47,626 bases of DNA from Actinomyces bowdenii (GTDB lineage Bacteria > Actinomycetota > Actinomycetes > Actinomycetales > Actinomycetaceae). The notes under the pieces were generated by a model. The model was not told the origin of the DNA. It saw only the letters and a program-made list of their open reading frames with translations, and ran no database searches. This document shows positions 1 to 10,146 of this stretch, in pieces. Location of the stretch: positions 1 to 47,626 of the forward strand of contig NZ_JAGFOU010000028.1 of the NCBI RefSeq assembly GCF_017592395.1, read 5' to 3'. A program made the position numbers and the translations under genes. Within the stretch, counting starts at the first letter, position 1; each line of letters starts with the position of its first letter.

Positions 1-96
1 CGCCGCTACCTATCCCAGACCTCACTCCAGCAACTAACCCACACCCTGACCCACACCACCCCCGACAACCACCCCCTGATGACCATCACCACCTAA
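1..96 (+). CDS. 3' end of a truncated reading frame, possibly a transposase
   Basis: The first frame is open from base 1 to a TAA at 94-96 and encodes about 31 residues ending TPDNHPLMTITT. Base use differs from the rest of the window: it is rich in ACC, CAC and CAA and less G-rich, as expected for mobile DNA. It is followed by a palindromic repeat. A transposase C-terminus is one reading, but no catalytic motif is visible because the gene starts outside the window. The function is therefore not assigned. Confidence 0.35.
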   Translation, partial: RRYLSQTSLQQLTHTLTHTTPDNHPLMTITT

Positions 97-133
97 CACA
101 AAGAACACCACACCAAGAGACTTGACCTCCGGT

Positions 134-225
134 TGCACATCTTCAGCCCGCTCTGGGGTGGACGATGCGCGGGATTCTGCGGAAGAGGTGGGACTGATCA
201 GTGGATCAGGGCTTGAAGATGTGCA
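134..225. repeat. Intergenic palindromic element, family A, copy 1
   Basis: The left end is TGCACATCTTCA (134-145) and the right end is its exact reverse complement TGAAGATGTGCA (214-225), 92 bp overall. An internal ATTCTGCGGA lies at 174-183, 40 bp from the left end. Copies 2 and 3 near cysS share the ends and the internal word. The rest of the gap 97-373 holds only GC-rich sequence with no gene that I can support. Confidence 0.75.
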
Positions 226-373
226 GCGGCACCCTGGACGGGCCCCGGCGCCCCCGGAGAGGCGCCGGCTCCGTCGGCGGTGTCGCCGGCTCACCCGCAT
301 CCCGCTGGGCCATATGCGCGGGTATCGGCAGGCCAAACGCGGGTGACCCAGCAGGAGGCGACTGACCCTGCTC

Positions 374-1615
374 TCAGGCCCCCAGTTCCTCGGCCACCAG
401 GGCCATCTCCTCATCGGCGCGGCGCCGCAGCTCGCGGTGACGGGTCCAGGAGGCCAGGGAGATCTCGGTGACGGCGTCGACCATGAGCAGGATCCCGGCA
501 GCGGTCAGCCCCCCGGGCAGCGCCCCGGTGCTCCGGCGGCGGCGCACCGCCGCGCCCACCAGCGCTCCCCCCAGGCCCGCCTCCACCAGGGTCCCGGCGC
601 GCACCGCCCAGGGCATGTCGGTGACGGTGCGCACATAGGACTGCCAGACCGATGAGCCGGGCGTGGAGGGATCGGACAGGAGAAGGCCCACGCTGCGCCC
701 CACCGCATTGGACAGCCCCCGCGGCTCGTGGACGACGACGCCGGGCACCTCCACCGGGGCCAGGCGGCCGGTGAGCACGCCGAGCACCCACTCGGGCAGG
801 CCCAGGGCGGTGATCATGGCGGCGAAGCCCTCGGCCCCGGGTCGGGCGATGGCCTCGGTCGCGGCCTCCAGATCGGCACCGGGAACCGCCTCGACGATGG
901 CCGAGGCGTCGGTCAGATCAGAGAGGAACTCGTCTCCCAGGGCCCTGAGTGCCGGCCCCGGCTCGCCGACCCCGCCCCACACGTGCAGGGAGCTCATGCC
1001 CCAGGAGAAGACCGCATCGTCATCGGGGTCGCCCGTGGACACGGCCCGGATGGACAGGTCCTCGGCGTTGGAGGACAGCACCAGGGCGGGCAGGGACTCC
1101 TCGTCCCAGCCGAAGGTTCCCAGATCCGTCCCCTCCCCGGAGTACATGACGATGCGCCGCCCCAAGCCCGGCGCGGAGGCCACCGCCAGGGGCCGCTCCA
1201 GGAGGGTGGCCTGGAGCGGCACCATGTAGGCGCTCATGGGGGAGACCACCACGGTGCGGGCGCTGGCCGACCCGTGGGCGGTGACTGCGGGCAGCTCGGC
1301 GTCCTTGGGCAGGGCGTTGAACATGGCGGGGCCGATCGCCACATCGGCGCTGAACTGGCGGGCCAGGGACTCCACCAGTTCACTGACCCCGGGCCCGGCC
1401 ACGGCGCCCCCGCGCGAGGGCGGGGTGACCGCCACCCGGCCCTCGACGTCGGTCATGAGGGTCAGGCTCAGCAGGTGGGCGGTGGTCGGGAACCACTCCA
1501 GGCGCACGACGACGCCGCGCTCGGCGAAGGCGGCCGCGACCTCCTCCGGCGTGGTGCCGGGGGCGATGAGCACGCCGTCGGTGCGGTTCCAGCGCTGGGA
1601 AGCGTCCTGGGCCAT
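374..1615 (-). CDS. Conserved hypothetical protein with C-terminal membrane segments
   Basis: A protein of 413 residues that I do not recognise. The start is the ATG at 1615 (MAQDASQRWN), preceded by ACACAGGAGGTCCCC, a strong ribosome binding site; codons further upstream are low-complexity and unlikely to be translated. The N-terminal 300 residues look like a soluble, acidic alpha/beta protein with no motif I can name. Residues about 345-390 contain two hydrophobic, Gly/Ala-rich stretches separated by RRRRS, suggesting a pair of membrane helices near the C-terminus and a short charged tail (WTRHRELRRRADEE). It is transcribed in the same direction as rlmB, with about 180 bases between the two genes. 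Confidence 0.75.
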   Translation of the reverse strand: MAQDASQRWNRTDGVLIAPGTTPEEVAAAFAERGVVVRLEWFPTTAHLLSLTLMTDVEGRVAVTPPSRGGAVAGPGVSELVESLARQFSADVAIGPAMFNALPKDAELPAVTAHGSASARTVVVSPMSAYMVPLQATLLERPLAVASAPGLGRRIVMYSGEGTDLGTFGWDEESLPALVLSSNAEDLSIRAVSTGDPDDDAVFSWGMSSLHVWGGVGEPGPALRALGDEFLSDLTDASAIVEAVPGADLEAATEAIARPGAEGFAAMITALGLPEWVLGVLTGRLAPVEVPGVVVHEPRGLSNAVGRSVGLLLSDPSTPGSSVWQSYVRTVTDMPWAVRAGTLVEAGLGGALVGAAVRRRRSTGALPGGLTAAGILLMVDAVTEISLASWTRHRELRRRADEEMALVAEELGA

Positions 1616-1778
1616 GGGGACCTCCTGTGTTCGGCTGGCGCCCATTGTGTCAGCAATGGGCGCCGGTGTCTGTGGGGACGGGGCGGGAAGGCATGGGGAG
1701 AGGTGCGGGCCGGGGCCCGGCGGGCTGCTCGCGGGGGCGCGGGGCCCGCCCCTCATGGGGCGGTCAAGGGGCGGGCGG

Positions 1779-1806
1779 GAGCGGGCCTGGGGGCTCAGGC
1801 CCGCTC
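1779..1806 (-). terminator. Stem-loop overlapping the rlmB stop codon
   Basis: GAGCGGGCCTG and CAGGCCCGCTC form an 11-bp perfect stem with a 6-base loop around the rlmB stop at 1795-1797. There is no T-run, as is common for actinobacterial terminators, so it is a candidate only. Confidence 0.5.
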
Positions 1807-2799
1807 GGTCCCCTCCTGGGCCCGGCGGCGTAGGCGGGCGACCTCGTAGAGGCTGATGCCCGTGGCCACCGCGGCATTGAGGGACTCCACCGTGGCGGCG
1901 ATGGGCACGCTGGCCAGCATGTCGCAGGACTCCCGCACCAGGCGGGACAGCCCCGCCCCCTCCGCGCCGGTGACCAGCACCAGGGGCGCGTCGGCCACGG
2001 TGAGCCCCTCGATGGGCGTCTCGCCGCGCCCGTCGAGCCCCACGACGAAGCAGCCCTCCTTCTTCAGCCGGCCCAGGGTGCGCACGAGGTTGGTCTCGCG
2101 GGCCACGCGCACACGGGCGGCCGCACCGGCCGAGACCTTCCAGACGGTGGCGTTGACCCCCGCGCTGCGGCGCTCGGGGATGATGACGCCGTCGGCGCCG
2201 AAGGCCCCGGCGCTGCGCAGGATAGCGCCCAGGTTGTGGGGGTCGGTGACCTGGTCCAGGGCGATGAGCAGGGGGGTGCGGCCCTGGGCGCGGGCCCGCT
2301 CCAGCAGATCGATGGCCTCGGCGTAGTCGTAGGCGGGCACCTCGATGGCCACGCCCTGGTGGACGGCCCCCTGGGTGAGCGCCTCCAGGTCGAGCCTGGT
2401 GGCCTCCAGCACCGGGGCTCCCAGCAGGGCGGCGCGGCGCACGACGGCGCCCAGGCGCTCATCGGACTCCGCGGAGACGGCCATGAACACCCGTGAGATG
2501 GGGACCCCCGCGTAGGCGGCCTCGGCCACGGCGTTGCGCCCGCACAGGATCTCATGGTCCGCGCCGACCTCGTAGCGGCGCCGGATCCGCTCCAGCTGCT
2601 TGGCGTGGTTGGGCTGGGCGGCGCGGGCCTCCGCGCGGGCCTTGGCCCTGGCCTTGGGATGGCCCACCCGGTTCTCCGCCCGGGGCGTGGGCCCCTTGCC
2701 CTCCAGGCCGCGGCGGCGCTGCCCGCCCGAGCCCTTCGTGGCGCCCTTCTTGGAACCGGGCCGGCGCTTGGCCCCGGGGTACTGCTCGTTGCCGGGCAT
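1795..2799 (-). CDS. rlmB: 23S rRNA (guanosine-2'-O-)-methyltransferase RlmB, SpoU/TrmH family
   Basis: A 334-residue SPOUT-class RNA methyltransferase that would 2'-O-methylate a guanosine of 23S rRNA using S-adenosylmethionine. Residues 1-75 are a Lys/Arg/Gly-rich extension (KRRPGSKKG) typical of actinobacterial members. Next comes a substrate-binding domain (HEILCGRNAVAEAAYAG), then the knotted domain with DPHNLGAILRSAGAFGADG, LVTGAEGAGLSRLVRESCD and SLNAAVATGISLYEVARLRR. The start MPGNEQYPG follows GAAGGAGAACGAGG. It lies 19 bases downstream of cysS in the same direction, an order (ispF-cysS-rlmB) common in actinobacteria. TrmH/TsnR-type paralogs modifying other positions cannot be excluded. 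Confidence 0.92.
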   Translation of the reverse strand: MPGNEQYPGAKRRPGSKKGATKGSGGQRRRGLEGKGPTPRAENRVGHPKARAKARAEARAAQPNHAKQLERIRRRYEVGADHEILCGRNAVAEAAYAGVPISRVFMAVSAESDERLGAVVRRAALLGAPVLEATRLDLEALTQGAVHQGVAIEVPAYDYAEAIDLLERARAQGRTPLLIALDQVTDPHNLGAILRSAGAFGADGVIIPERRSAGVNATVWKVSAGAAARVRVARETNLVRTLGRLKKEGCFVVGLDGRGETPIEGLTVADAPLVLVTGAEGAGLSRLVRESCDMLASVPIAATVESLNAAVATGISLYEVARLRRRAQEGTERA

Positions 2800-2818
2800 C
2801 CTCGTTCTCCTTCGTGTC

Positions 2819-4405
2819 TCAGGCCAGGTGCCAGCGCGCGCCGGTGGGGGAGTCCTGCACCACGACTCCCGCCTCGGCCAGCTTCTCGCGCAGGGCGTCG
2901 GCGCGGGCCCAGTCCTTGTCGGCGCGGGCCCGGGCGCGCTCGTCGAGGTCGTGCTGGATGAGACGGCCGAGGGTCTCCATGGCGGCGCTGCTCTGGGAGG
3001 AGCCGGCGCCGTCGAGCACCCGGGCGCGCCAGGGCCCGGCCAGCGGGTCCAGGCCCAGGACGTCGAGCTGGGCGCGCAGGTCCAGGGCCAGGTCGGTGAT
3101 GGCCTCCCCACTGCTCCCGCCGGTTGCCGCGCGGGCCGCACCCTGGGGGGCAGGCGCCCCGGTGGCCGCGGGGCCGTCGGCCTCGGCGGCGGCCAGGGCC
3201 ACATTGAGGGCCTTGAGGGTGGCGTGGACCACCGTCATCGCCCCGGCGAGGTTGAGGTCCTCGTCCATGGCGGCGGTGAACTCGGCCGGCAGCTCCCGTG
3301 CCCGCAGCTCCTCGGCGGGGACGTCGACGGGGCTGAGGGCCCCGCCCGCACCGCCCTGCGCGAGCTCGTGGGCGCGCAGGACGGTGCCGGACAGGCGCGC
3401 CCACAGGGCGGCGGCCTCGGCCAGGGCCTCCTCGGAGAACTCCACGGTGGAGCGGTGGTGGACGGTCCCCAGGGCCAGGCGCAGGACGACTCCCTCGTGG
3501 CGCTCCAGGAGGCTGGCCACCGTCAGGGAGTTGCCCAGGGACTTGCTCATCTTGGCGCCCTTGATCGTCACCCAGGCGTTGTGCACCCAGTGGCGGGCGA
3601 ATCCCCACCCGGCCCCGTGGGACTGGGCCTGCTCGTTCTCGTGGTGGGGGAAGCGCAGGTCGATGCCCCCGCCGTGGATATCGAACTCCTCGCCCAGGTA
3701 GCGCCGGGACATCGCCGAGCACTCCAGGTGCCAGCCGGGCCGGCCCCGCCCCCAGGGGGCCTGCCAGGCGGCATCCTGGGGCTCGGTGGGCTTGGCGGTC
3801 TTCCACAGGGCGAAGTCCCGCGGATCGCGCTTGTCGGCCTCGACCTCGTCGTCCAGCTGGGACTCGTCCTCGGTGGTGGCCAGGTCCTCCACGCGCTGGT
3901 TGGTGAGGCTGCCGTAGTCGGGCAGGGAGGCCACGGAGAAGTAGACGTTGCCGGCCTCGCCGATGTAGGCGTGGCCCTCGTCCAGGAGGCGCTGGATGAG
4001 GTCGATCATCTCGGGGATGTGGCCGGTGGCGCGAGGCTCGTAGGTGGGGGCCTCCACGCCCAGGGCCCGGTAGGCGGCGTCGAATTCCCGCTCGTGGCGC
4101 TGGGCCCAGGCCCACCAGGGCACCGGGGGTGTGGCGGCCGCGGACTTGGCGAGGATCTTGTCGTCGATGTCGGTGACGTTGCGGATGAGCACGACGGACT
4201 GCCCCTGGCGCTCCAGCCAGCGGCGCAGCACGTCGAAGGCGATGGCCGAGCGCATGTGCCCGATATGAGGACTGCCCTGGACGGTGGCGCCGCACAGGTA
4301 GATGGACACGACCCCGGGCGTGACGGTGGGCGCCAGCGGCACCACGGCGCGCGCCGCGGAGTCGTAGAGGCGCAGGGAGGGCGCGGTCGGCTGGAGGTCT
4401 GTCAC
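2819..4405 (-). CDS. cysS: Cysteinyl-tRNA synthetase
   Basis: A class I aminoacyl-tRNA synthetase charging tRNA-Cys, 528 residues from a GTG start ([16 protein letters not shown]). It has the HIGH motif as [15 protein letters not shown] with the preceding zinc ligand in [11 protein letters not shown], further zinc-site residues in WHLECSAM and FPHHENE, and the KMSKS loop as [11 protein letters not shown]. The C-terminal DALR-like region carries the usual actinobacterial insert rich in Ala/Gly/Pro. The GTG is chosen because TATGTT lies exactly 6 bases upstream, as in a leaderless transcript, and there is no Shine-Dalgarno. Upstream lie two palindromic family A elements. It is co-directional with rlmB 19 bases downstream. 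Confidence 0.95.
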   Translation of the reverse strand: MTDLQPTAPSLRLYDSAARAVVPLAPTVTPGVVSIYLCGATVQGSPHIGHMRSAIAFDVLRRWLERQGQSVVLIRNVTDIDDKILAKSAAATPPVPWWAWAQRHEREFDAAYRALGVEAPTYEPRATGHIPEMIDLIQRLLDEGHAYIGEAGNVYFSVASLPDYGSLTNQRVEDLATTEDESQLDDEVEADKRDPRDFALWKTAKPTEPQDAAWQAPWGRGRPGWHLECSAMSRRYLGEEFDIHGGGIDLRFPHHENEQAQSHGAGWGFARHWVHNAWVTIKGAKMSKSLGNSLTVASLLERHEGVVLRLALGTVHHRSTVEFSEEALAEAAALWARLSGTVLRAHELAQGGAGGALSPVDVPAEELRARELPAEFTAAMDEDLNLAGAMTVVHATLKALNVALAAAEADGPAATGAPAPQGAARAATGGSSGEAITDLALDLRAQLDVLGLDPLAGPWRARVLDGAGSSQSSAAMETLGRLIQHDLDERARARADKDWARADALREKLAEAGVVVQDSPTGARWHLA

Positions 4406-4411
4406 CCGACA

Positions 4412-4417
4412 AACATA
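4412..4417 (-). promoter_or_regulatory. Leaderless -10 box of cysS
   Basis: TATGTT on the minus strand, 6 bases before the GTG start. The left end of family A copy 2 (4419-4430) abuts it, so the repeat occupies the promoter spacer. Confidence 0.55.
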
Positions 4418-4418
4418 C

Positions 4419-4532
4419 TGCACATCTTCACGGGCCCCGCCTCCCGGGCGCGCCCCGGTCCGCCGCGGTATTCCGCCGATTCGCGCCTCAGGCCCAGCGG
4501 GCGGGCCGGGAGCCGCGCCGTGAAGATGTGCA
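4419..4532. repeat. Intergenic palindromic element, family A, copy 2
   Basis: TGCACATCTTCA at 4419-4430 and TGAAGATGTGCA at 4521-4532 bound 114 bp. The internal word ATTCCGCCGA lies at 4470-4479. It lies upstream of cysS and overlaps where the -35 region would be. Confidence 0.75.
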
Positions 4533-4545
4533 GCCCGCTCCCCGT

Positions 4546-4637
4546 TGCACATCTTCAGTGGAGGGCCGGTGGCGCCGATGGCGCCATTCCGCGGAGCGTG
4601 GGGGCGGGGAGGCGCCGGGGGCGGCTGAAGATGTGCA
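4546..4637. repeat. Intergenic palindromic element, family A, copy 3
   Basis: TGCACATCTTCA at 4546-4557 and TGAAGATGTGCA at 4626-4637 bound 92 bp, the same length as copy 1. ATTCCGCGGA lies at 4586-4595, again 40 bp from the left end. It fills the gap between the VOC gene and cysS, in tandem with copy 2. Confidence 0.75.
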
Positions 4638-4648
4638 GCTCAGGGGAG

Positions 4649-5056
4649 TCAGGGGAGGTGGGGGCTGTCAGCGGCGACCACCTCGACCTTGAAGCCCTGT
4701 GAGTCCTCCATGTACGCGGCGTAGTGGTCGGGGCCGCCGGCGAAGGGGTAGCGCTCGGCGTACAGCGGGCGCCAGCCGTGATCGGTGCACTGCTGCGCGA
4801 GACGGTCCACCGTCGGCTGATCGACGGCGCTCAGCGCCAGGTGGTTGAGTCCGGGACGGTGGCGGTCGTGCGGCTGGGCGGCGGTCAGCGGCGGGGTGGT
4901 CAGGACCAGGTAGGGGCCGGAGCCGGCCCGCCATAGGCTGCCCTCAGGCCAGTCCTGCGCCCGCCTCCACCCCAGTGCCTCCAGCAGCCAGCCCCACTGC
5001 TCACGAGCCAGGGGCAGGTCGCCCACCCACAGCTCCACGTGATGCATCGCGCTCAT
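4649..5056 (-). CDS. VOC (glyoxalase/bleomycin-resistance/dioxygenase) superfamily protein
   Basis: A 135-residue protein with two beta-alpha-beta-beta-beta modules of the vicinal oxygen chelate fold. Likely metal-site positions are visible: HHVEL at residues 5-9, GLNHLALS in the middle, and [15 protein letters not shown] near the C-terminus. The start MSAM is chosen because its ATG overlaps the ispF stop by 4 bases (ATGA), a sign of translational coupling. It sits between ispF and cysS, an unusual insertion in the common ispF-cysS order. Substrate cannot be inferred; metabolite detoxification or antibiotic binding are both possible for this fold. Confidence 0.85.
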   Translation of the reverse strand: MSAMHHVELWVGDLPLAREQWGWLLEALGWRRAQDWPEGSLWRAGSGPYLVLTTPPLTAAQPHDRHRPGLNHLALSAVDQPTVDRLAQQCTDHGWRPLYAERYPFAGGPDHYAAYMEDSQGFKVEVVAADSPHLP

Positions 5057-5604
5057 GCTGGTTCGGCATGGTCGGCGCGGTCCGCAGCCGGCCGGGGGAT
5101 CACCAGGGCGGTGGCGATGGCGGCCAGGCCCTCCTGGCGGCCCAGGAACCCCAGGTGGTCGGTGGTGGTGGCGGTGAAGGAGACCGGTGCGCCGGCCGCC
5201 TGGGACAGGGCTTCCGCGGCCTCCTGGCTGCGCGGGCCCACCCGGGGGCGGGCCCCCACGAACTGGACGGCCACATTGCCGATCTCGAAGCCCGCGGCCC
5301 GCACGCGCCGAGCGCTCTCCGCCAGCAGCGTGGCGCCCGCGGCCCCCTTCCACTGCGGCTCGGAGGTCCCGAAGTTGCTCCCCAGGTCGCCCAGCCCCGC
5401 CGCCGAGAGCAGCGCATCGCAGCAGGCGTGGGCGACGACGTCGCCGTCGGAGTGGCCCTCCAGGGCCGGCTCCCCGGGCCACTCCAGGCAGGCCAGATGG
5501 AGAGGGGCGGTGGGGCCCGCGGGCGCGAAGGCGTGGACATCGGTGCCGATGCCGGTACGGGGGATGAGCACAGCAGGGGCCGGGGGCCGGGAGTCGATGG
5601 GCAT
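5053..5604 (-). CDS. ispF: 2-C-methyl-D-erythritol 2,4-cyclodiphosphate synthase
   Basis: Makes MEcPP from CDP-ME-2-phosphate in the MEP pathway of isoprenoid synthesis. The family motifs are present: [11 protein letters not shown] (metal-binding D and H), [31 protein letters not shown], and [25 protein letters not shown] near the end. From the ATG at 5604 it is 183 residues, slightly longer than the usual ~160 because of short N- and C-terminal extensions. An upstream ATG at 5655 is possible but adds only Arg/Pro-rich sequence. The ispD partner often found beside it is not in this window. It is translationally coupled to the VOC gene downstream. Confidence 0.93.
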   Translation of the reverse strand: MPIDSRPPAPAVLIPRTGIGTDVHAFAPAGPTAPLHLACLEWPGEPALEGHSDGDVVAHACCDALLSAAGLGDLGSNFGTSEPQWKGAAGATLLAESARRVRAAGFEIGNVAVQFVGARPRVGPRSQEAAEALSQAAGAPVSFTATTTDHLGFLGRQEGLAAIATALVIPRPAADRADHAEPA

Positions 5605-5802
5605 GGCCCCAGTGTGCCGCAGCGGCCGCCGAGGGGCCGAGCCGGCCATGCTCATGACGGTGCCGATGGCGCGCCGATGAGCCGGCAGGAGCGGGCGGTG
5701 CAGGGACTCATGGCGGGGCGCTGGGGCGCGACCCGATCGTCCGGGAACTGTCAATGGGCAGGAATGCGCGTCGTTGCAGCGGAGGATTCCGCATCATGGG
5801 GG

Positions 5803-5808
5803 TACGGT
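5803..5808 (+). promoter_or_regulatory. Leaderless -10 box for the 154-residue membrane protein
   Basis: TACGGT followed by 6 bases and the ATG at 5815. Confidence 0.5.
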
Positions 5809-5814
5809 CGGCCC

Positions 5815-6279
5815 ATGATCATCTGGCGCGGCTGGGGCATCCTGGCGTTCCTTGTCACCATTCCCTTCGCCGCGGGTATGGCCGGGATCGGGGAGTCGAT
5901 GGACCCCGGTGGGCCACTGGCGGCGGTTCTCCTCGGGCTCGGCTTCATGGCGGCGGGGGTGGTCAACTACTTCCTGGGCCGCTATCTCAACGTGACGCGC
6001 CCGCCGCAGCAGGCGGGGCGCTATCAGGACCGGCTGCGAGCCGAGCTGTGGCAGCGGGTCAACCACGGGGCCTTCCAGATGGCGCCCGGCGCGCCCGCCC
6101 CCGCCTCGCAGGAGGAGGCGGCCCAGCAGATCGAGCAGGTGGTCGCCCGGGAGGCCCAGGGCCTGGTGCGGGCGCACAGCAACGTCCACACCCTGTTCTT
6201 CATCCCCATCCAATGGTTCGGCCTCATCGAGGCCGTCGGGGGATTGGCCGTGGTCCTCATCAACGCCCTGAAGATCTGA
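5815..6279 (+). CDS. Small membrane protein of unknown function
   Basis: A 154-residue protein starting MIIWRGWGILAFLV. Residues 8-24 and about 37-58 form two predicted membrane helices, and residues about 120-150 (TLFFIPIQWFGLIEAVGGLAVVLI) contain a third hydrophobic stretch. The loop between holds basic residues and an amphipathic Glu/Gln-rich segment (SQEEAAQQIEQVVAREAQG). The start is supported by a TACGGT box 6 bases upstream and no ribosome binding site. It is divergent from ispF and convergent with ung. I recognise no functional family; similar short RGWG-starting membrane proteins are usually annotated hypothetical. Confidence 0.8.
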   Translation: MIIWRGWGILAFLVTIPFAAGMAGIGESMDPGGPLAAVLLGLGFMAAGVVNYFLGRYLNVTRPPQQAGRYQDRLRAELWQRVNHGAFQMAPGAPAPASQEEAAQQIEQVVAREAQGLVRAHSNVHTLFFIPIQWFGLIEAVGGLAVVLINALKI

Positions 6280-6345
6280 TCGCCTGAGGAACCGGGCGGT
6301 CACCCGCCCCGGCTGCGCTCGGAGGCGACCAGCCGGCGGGGCGCC

Positions 6346-7023
6346 TCAGGGCAGGCGCCAGTCCACGGGCGCGGCGCCCATCGACTGCAGGATCTCGTTG
6401 GCCCGGGAGAAGGGCCGCGATCCGAAGAAGCCCCGCGAGGCCGACAGCGGTGAGGGATGGGGCGAGGCGATGACCGGCGTGGAGCCCAGCATGGGGGTCA
6501 GTGACTGCGCGGGCCTGCCCCACAGGATCGCCACCAGCGGCCCCCCGCGCTCGACCAGGGCCTCGATGGCCCGCTGGGTGACCGCCTCCCAGCCCCAGCC
6601 CTTGTGGGATGCGGGCGCCCCGGGGCGCACGGTGAGGACCCGGTTGAGCAGCATCACCCCCTGCTCGCACCAGGGGGTCAGGTCGCCCGAGGTCGGCGGG
6701 GCCACGCCCAGGTCGCTGACCAGCTCGCGGAAGATGTTCTCCAGGCTCCGCGGGGGCCGGACCCCGGGTGCCACGGAGAAGCTCAGCCCCATCGGGTGGC
6801 CCGGCGTGGGGTAGGGGTCCTGGCCCACGATGAGCACCCGGACCTCCTGCATCGGATAGGTGAAGGCCCGCAGCACATCGGTGCCCGCGGGCAGGTACCC
6901 GGCCCCTGAGGCCACCTCCGCGCGCAGGCGCTCGCCTATCTGATGGATCGTGGGCTCCACGGGCGCCAGGGCCTGGGCCCAGGAGGGGTCGATGAGCTCG
7001 GCAAGAGGCTTGGCTGCGGTCAT
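6346..7023 (-). CDS. ung: Uracil-DNA glycosylase, family 1
   Basis: Removes uracil from DNA as the first step of base excision repair. It is 225 residues, normal for the family. Motif A is [18 protein letters not shown], with catalytic Asp69 and the Tyr that excludes thymine. Motif B is the C-terminal [20 protein letters not shown], with His189 and the Leu intercalation loop. [23 protein letters not shown] is also diagnostic. The ATG at 7023 is preceded by TAGTCT and 6 bases, so the transcript is probably leaderless. It is convergent with the small membrane protein gene. Confidence 0.96.
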   Translation of the reverse strand: MTAAKPLAELIDPSWAQALAPVEPTIHQIGERLRAEVASGAGYLPAGTDVLRAFTYPMQEVRVLIVGQDPYPTPGHPMGLSFSVAPGVRPPRSLENIFRELVSDLGVAPPTSGDLTPWCEQGVMLLNRVLTVRPGAPASHKGWGWEAVTQRAIEALVERGGPLVAILWGRPAQSLTPMLGSTPVIASPHPSPLSASRGFFGSRPFSRANEILQSMGAAPVDWRLP

Positions 7024-7029
7024 CCCATG

Positions 7030-7035
7030 AGACTA
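7030..7035 (-). promoter_or_regulatory. Leaderless -10 box of ung
   Basis: TAGTCT on the minus strand with a 6-base spacer to the ATG at 7023. Confidence 0.5.
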
Positions 7036-7152
7036 ATGAGCCGGAAGCCGATGTGCCTAGCTGCATCTCCCTGGGGGCGGGTTGTGGACGGGGAGGGTGG
7101 TGGGGTGGGGCAGGTAGCGGGCCAGGGCGGCGGTGGGCTGCGATGCGATGGG

Positions 7153-7248
7153 GCGTCACTTCGCGACAGAGGCGTCACTTCGCGGAAAGAGCGACACCTG
7201 CAAGTACCGTCCACGTCGCGAAGTGACGCGCTTTCCGCGAAGCGACGC
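7153..7248. repeat. Intergenic palindromic element, family B, copy 1
   Basis: A 96-bp element with four copies of the 13-mer GCGTCACTTCGCG. Two are forward (7153-7165 and 7172-7184) and two are reverse (7217-7229 exact, about 7236-7248 with one change). The flanks of the 13-mers (GAC or GGAAAG) show which arms match: order 1-2-1'-2'. It sits in the 526-bp gap between divergent ung and the LytR_C gene. The rest of that gap is Pro-codon-like CCCCGG-rich sequence with no gene. Confidence 0.85.
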
Positions 7249-7536
7249 CCAACCTGCGGGCCCACAGCCTCTCCGCTCCCTGACCTCCCCGGCCCCTGAC
7301 CTCCCCGGCCCAGGACCCCGACGTGGCCCGCCGGGTCTGGCCCGCCGAGGTCGTTGCCGAAGCCATTCATCCCAGGACCCCGGCCCGCACCCCGGACCAC
7401 CCTGAACCAGGAAGGGGCGCCAGGACCCCGCCCGCCCCGGTCGCAGCCTTCAAGGGAGCACGCCCAGCGCCGGCCTGTGCTGGGAAGCGCCGCGGCGCCC
7501 GTGGTGAACAATCCCCGTGAAGCCATCGGGGGCCGG

Positions 7537-7542
7537 TATGTT
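7537..7542 (+). promoter_or_regulatory. Leaderless -10 box of the LytR_C gene
   Basis: TATGTT followed by 7 bases and the GTG at 7550. Confidence 0.55.
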
Positions 7543-7549
7543 TGGGAGC

Positions 7550-8170
7550 GTGAGCGACTACAACTACCCCGAGGACGAGTTCGACGTCAGCGAGGATGAG
7601 GGCCCGGTTCCCGTTGGTGTGCACCGGGCGCAGGTCCCGCGCTGGCGCAGCTGGCTGCCCCTGCTGGCGGTCATCATCATCGTGCCCGTCCTGGCCTGGG
7701 GTGCGGTGACTCTCCTCGATCGTCAGACCTCCTCGGACAGTGCGGACCCCGCGGTCTCCCAGCCCGCCGATGGCGGTGCCGGGGGCGGCTCTGGCGACGG
7801 CGCCGAGCCCGGCGGGCAGGCCAGCGTGCCCGCGGGCGGGCCCAGCGTCGGGGCCAGCCCCTCGGCCACCTCCGGGCAGGCGGACCTCACCCTGGGGGTC
7901 ACGGTCCTCAACGGCACGGAGACCAGCGGCCTGGCCGGGCGCACCGGGGACAGGCTCACCAATGCCGGTTTCAGCGCGGTGCAGGTGCCCCAGGGCATCT
8001 ACGGCGAGGCCGAGCCCGCCGCCTCCACGGTCCTCTACAGCCAGCCCGAGCAGAGGGCGACTGCCGAGGAGATCGCCGAGCAGCTGGGCATCAGCAATGT
8101 GGTCGAGGACCCCGACAGCGCCCAGTCCAGCCCGATCGTCGTCATCCTGCGCGAGGACTTCCAGGAGTAG
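7550..8170 (+). CDS. LytR_C domain membrane protein
   Basis: A 206-residue protein from a GTG start (VSDYNYPEDEFDV). The N-terminus is acidic and cytoplasmic. Residues about 34-55 (WLPLLAVIIIVPVLAWGAVTLL) form one membrane helix. A Gly/Pro/Ser linker follows, and residues about 118-206 form a LytR_C domain (VTVLNGTETSGLAGRTGDRLTNAGF...). This domain occurs at the C-terminus of LytR-CpsA-Psr glycopolymer transferases and in single-pass actinobacterial proteins like this one; here the catalytic LCP domain is absent. The likely location is the cell envelope. The GTG is chosen because of the leaderless TATGTT box; an ATG at 7517 is also in frame. It lies upstream of groEL in the same direction. 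Confidence 0.82.
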   Translation: MSDYNYPEDEFDVSEDEGPVPVGVHRAQVPRWRSWLPLLAVIIIVPVLAWGAVTLLDRQTSSDSADPAVSQPADGGAGGGSGDGAEPGGQASVPAGGPSVGASPSATSGQADLTLGVTVLNGTETSGLAGRTGDRLTNAGFSAVQVPQGIYGEAEPAASTVLYSQPEQRATAEEIAEQLGISNVVEDPDSAQSSPIVVILREDFQE

Positions 8171-8232
8171 GGCGGGCGCGGGGCCGGCGCTTCGCCGTCG
8201 GAGGATTCCACGCGCCACCAGCGGTGAGTGTC

Positions 8233-8257
8233 TTGCACTCAAGGGCGGAGAGTGCCA
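8233..8257 (+). promoter_or_regulatory. CIRCE operator 1 (HrcA site) upstream of groEL
   Basis: TTGCACTC, 9 bases, GAGTGCCA matches the CIRCE consensus TTAGCACTC-N9-GAGTGCTAA. HrcA repressor binding is the established role. Confidence 0.8.
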
Positions 8258-8266
8258 GCATTGCGG

Positions 8267-8293
8267 TTAGCACTCGGAGCCTTCGAGTGACAA
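8267..8293 (+). promoter_or_regulatory. CIRCE operator 2 upstream of groEL
   Basis: TTAGCACTC, 9 bases, GAGTGACAA. It begins 10 bases after operator 1, giving two tandem HrcA sites about 115 bases before the groEL start. Confidence 0.85.
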
Positions 8294-8333
8294 CAGACCT
8301 CGGCTGGGACGTGAGGACCGGTTCCGGGCGTGA

Positions 8334-10025
<1,692 letters not shown>

Positions 10026-10080
10026 TCCACTGATCAGGACCGCATCCCGGCCGGTATCGGCGTGGGCCGATAGGCGCCAT

Positions 10081-10120
10081 GACGGCGGGCCGCTCCCCAT
10101 TGCGGGGGCGGCCCGCCGTC
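10081..10120. terminator. Strong hairpin between groEL and the WXG100 gene
   Basis: GACGGCGGGCCGC pairs with GCGGCCCGCCGTC around a short loop that itself contains CCCC/GGGG. It lies between convergent genes, so it can serve both. There is no T-tract. Confidence 0.65.
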
Positions 10121-10146
10121 GCGTGCTGCGGCGGGCCCAGGCCTTC

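Noticed and set aside
2064-4412. Very long open frame of 782 codons overlapping cysS and rlmB
   Set aside because: It is Arg/Pro/Gly-rich with no domains, a shadow in GC-rich DNA; the overlapping frames encode clear CysS and RlmB.
6280-6345. Terminator between the small membrane protein gene and ung
   Set aside because: No stem longer than a few bases that I could confirm by reading.
7153-7248. CRISPR array reading of the repeated 13-mers
   Set aside because: Repeats are inverted, only four per element, and there are no regular unique spacers or cas genes.
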